A DNA stretch of 19,136 nt from Paracoccaceae bacterium (GTDB lineage: Bacteria > Pseudomonadota > Alphaproteobacteria > Rhodobacterales > Rhodobacteraceae), in NCBI GenBank assembly GCA_007131945.1, contig SLPP01000211.1, positions 1 to 19,136 on the forward strand, written 5' to 3'. The notes under the pieces are model-generated. The model had not been told where the DNA came from. It worked only from the letters and a program-made list of their open reading frames with translations, and searched no databases. This document shows, piece by piece, positions 18,369 to 19,136 of the stretch; the stretch's first letter is position 1, and each line of letters begins with the position of its first letter. A program made the position numbers and the translations under genes.

Positions 18369-19136
18369 TCAGGCCGCCAGATGGCCGGTCTCGGTGATGA
18401 AGGCGTTGAGGATCGCGGCATAGGCCTCGGGCTGGTCGACGCAGGGCAGGTGCCCCGAGCCGCGAATGAGCGCGAAGCGGCTGCCGGGGATCAGATCGAC
18501 CGTCTCGCGCACCAGGTCCGGCGGGGTGGAGCCGTCCTCGGACCCGGCGATGCCCAGCGCCGGCAGCCGCAGCCCCGAGGTCGGCGTGTAGAAATCGGTT
18601 CCGGCGATGGCCGCGGCGCAGCCGGCATAGCCCTCGGCGGGCGTGCGTTCCAGCATGTGGCGCCAGGCCGCGCATTCGTCGCTTGCGCGGAAGGCGGGCG
18701 GGAACCAGCGTTCGAGGACCGCCTCCGAGAGCCCCGAGACGCCCTTGCGCTCGACCGTGGCGATGCGGTCGGCCCACATCTCGGGCGTGGCGATCTTGGC
18801 GGCGGTGTTCGACAGGACCAGCGCCCGAACCTGGTCGATGCGCTTGACCGCCAGCCCCTGCGCCACCATGCCGCCGATGGAGAGGCCGACCAGCAGCACC
18901 TCGCGCAGGCGCAGATGGTCCAGTAGCCGCTCGAGGTCGCGCACCAGCGCGCCCATCGCATAGGGGCCGGGCGGCGCGTCCGAGAGGCCGTGCCCGCGCA
19001 TGTCGTAGCGCAGGATCCTGAGGCCCGCGGGCATGAGCGGCACGACCTTGTCCCAGAGCCGCAGATCGGTGCCGAGCGAGTTGGCGAACACGACCGGCGC
19101 CCCGTCATCGGGCCCGTCGATCCGGTAGTGCAGGCG
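18369..19136 (-). CDS. pcaD: 3-oxoadipate enol-lactonase (5' end outside window)
   Basis: PcaD hydrolyses 3-oxoadipate enol-lactone to 3-oxoadipate in the beta-ketoadipate branch of protocatechuate/catechol breakdown. The window shows 255 C-terminal residues; the frame is open through the right edge and begins RLHYRIDGPDDGAPVVFANS, so only a few N-terminal residues are missing. Typical family text includes SLGTDLRLWD (20-29), LRYDMRGHGLSD (42-53), nucleophile S86 in GLSIGG, VLSNTAAKIATPEMW (107-121), acid D201 in SEDGSTPPD and H229 in GSGHLPCV. This matches PcaD closely. A second hydrolase follows 4 nt downstream. Other pca genes would be expected to the right, beyond the window. Confidence 0.9.
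   Translation of the reverse strand, partial: RLHYRIDGPDDGAPVVFANSLGTDLRLWDKVVPLMPAGLRILRYDMRGHGLSDAPPGPYAMGALVRDLERLLDHLRLREVLLVGLSIGGMVAQGLAVKRIDQVRALVLSNTAAKIATPEMWADRIATVERKGVSGLSEAVLERWFPPAFRASDECAAWRHMLERTPAEGYAGCAAAIAGTDFYTPTSGLRLPALGIAGSEDGSTPPDLVRETVDLIPGSRFALIRGSGHLPCVDQPEAYAAILNAFITETGHLAA

Overview
The window is high-GC DNA with densely packed genes, short or overlapping gene junctions and strong G/C preference at third codon positions. Gene content and protein sequence point to an alphaproteobacterium, most likely Rhodobacterales/Rhodobacteraceae. The main reasons are a stand-alone F1-ATPase operon atpHAGDC with no Fo genes beside it, alphaproteobacterial-type AtpA/AtpD/AtpG sequences, a Pot-type polyamine ABC operon, and a PcaD-like enol-lactonase. 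The assignment is by inspection only; no database search was possible.

Layout. (1) 1-2067, + strand: the 3' part of a membrane-bound GT2 glycosyltransferase of cellulose-synthase-like type. (2) 2068-2430: a gene-poor spacer ending in two adjacent perfect hairpins that terminate the atp operon. (3) 2431-7293, - strand: atpH-atpA-atpG-atpD-atpC, encoding the five F1 subunits delta, alpha, gamma, beta and epsilon, with a candidate promoter near 7386-7414. (4) 7552-8891, - strand: a DUF1989 protein followed by a small NTF2/SnoaL-like protein, probably co-transcribed. (5) 9053-13084, + strand: a 1343-residue soluble hybrid histidine kinase with a GAF domain, about six PAS domains, HisKA, HATPase and a receiver domain. 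(6) 13198-17240, - strand: a polyamine uptake operon in the order potF-potG-potH-potI (binding protein, ATPase, two permeases), with a strong hairpin between the first two genes and coupled overlaps between the rest. (7) 17241-17632: an upstream spacer with an AT-rich inverted repeat and no recognised gene. (8) 17633-19136, - strand: two alpha/beta-hydrolases 4 nt apart. The upstream one is a clear PcaD-type 3-oxoadipate enol-lactonase cut by the window edge; the downstream one resembles the plant methylesterase/hydroxynitrile-lyase type.

How the genes work together. The atp genes make the catalytic F1 head, which needs Fo subunits encoded elsewhere. The pot genes form a complete putrescine/spermidine-type importer. 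The hydrolase pair suggests aromatic catabolism through the beta-ketoadipate pathway, continuing beyond the right edge. The kinase, the glycosyltransferase and the DUF1989/NTF2-like pair have no partner in view that fixes their role.

I see no mobile element, CRISPR array, phage gene, tRNA or rRNA. Most of the window is ordinary chromosomal housekeeping and transport DNA. The points most worth a second look are the orphan DUF1989/NTF2-like pair, the many-sensor orphan kinase with a CtrA-like upstream site, the potF-potG hairpin, and the short symmetric DNA elements in the spacers.
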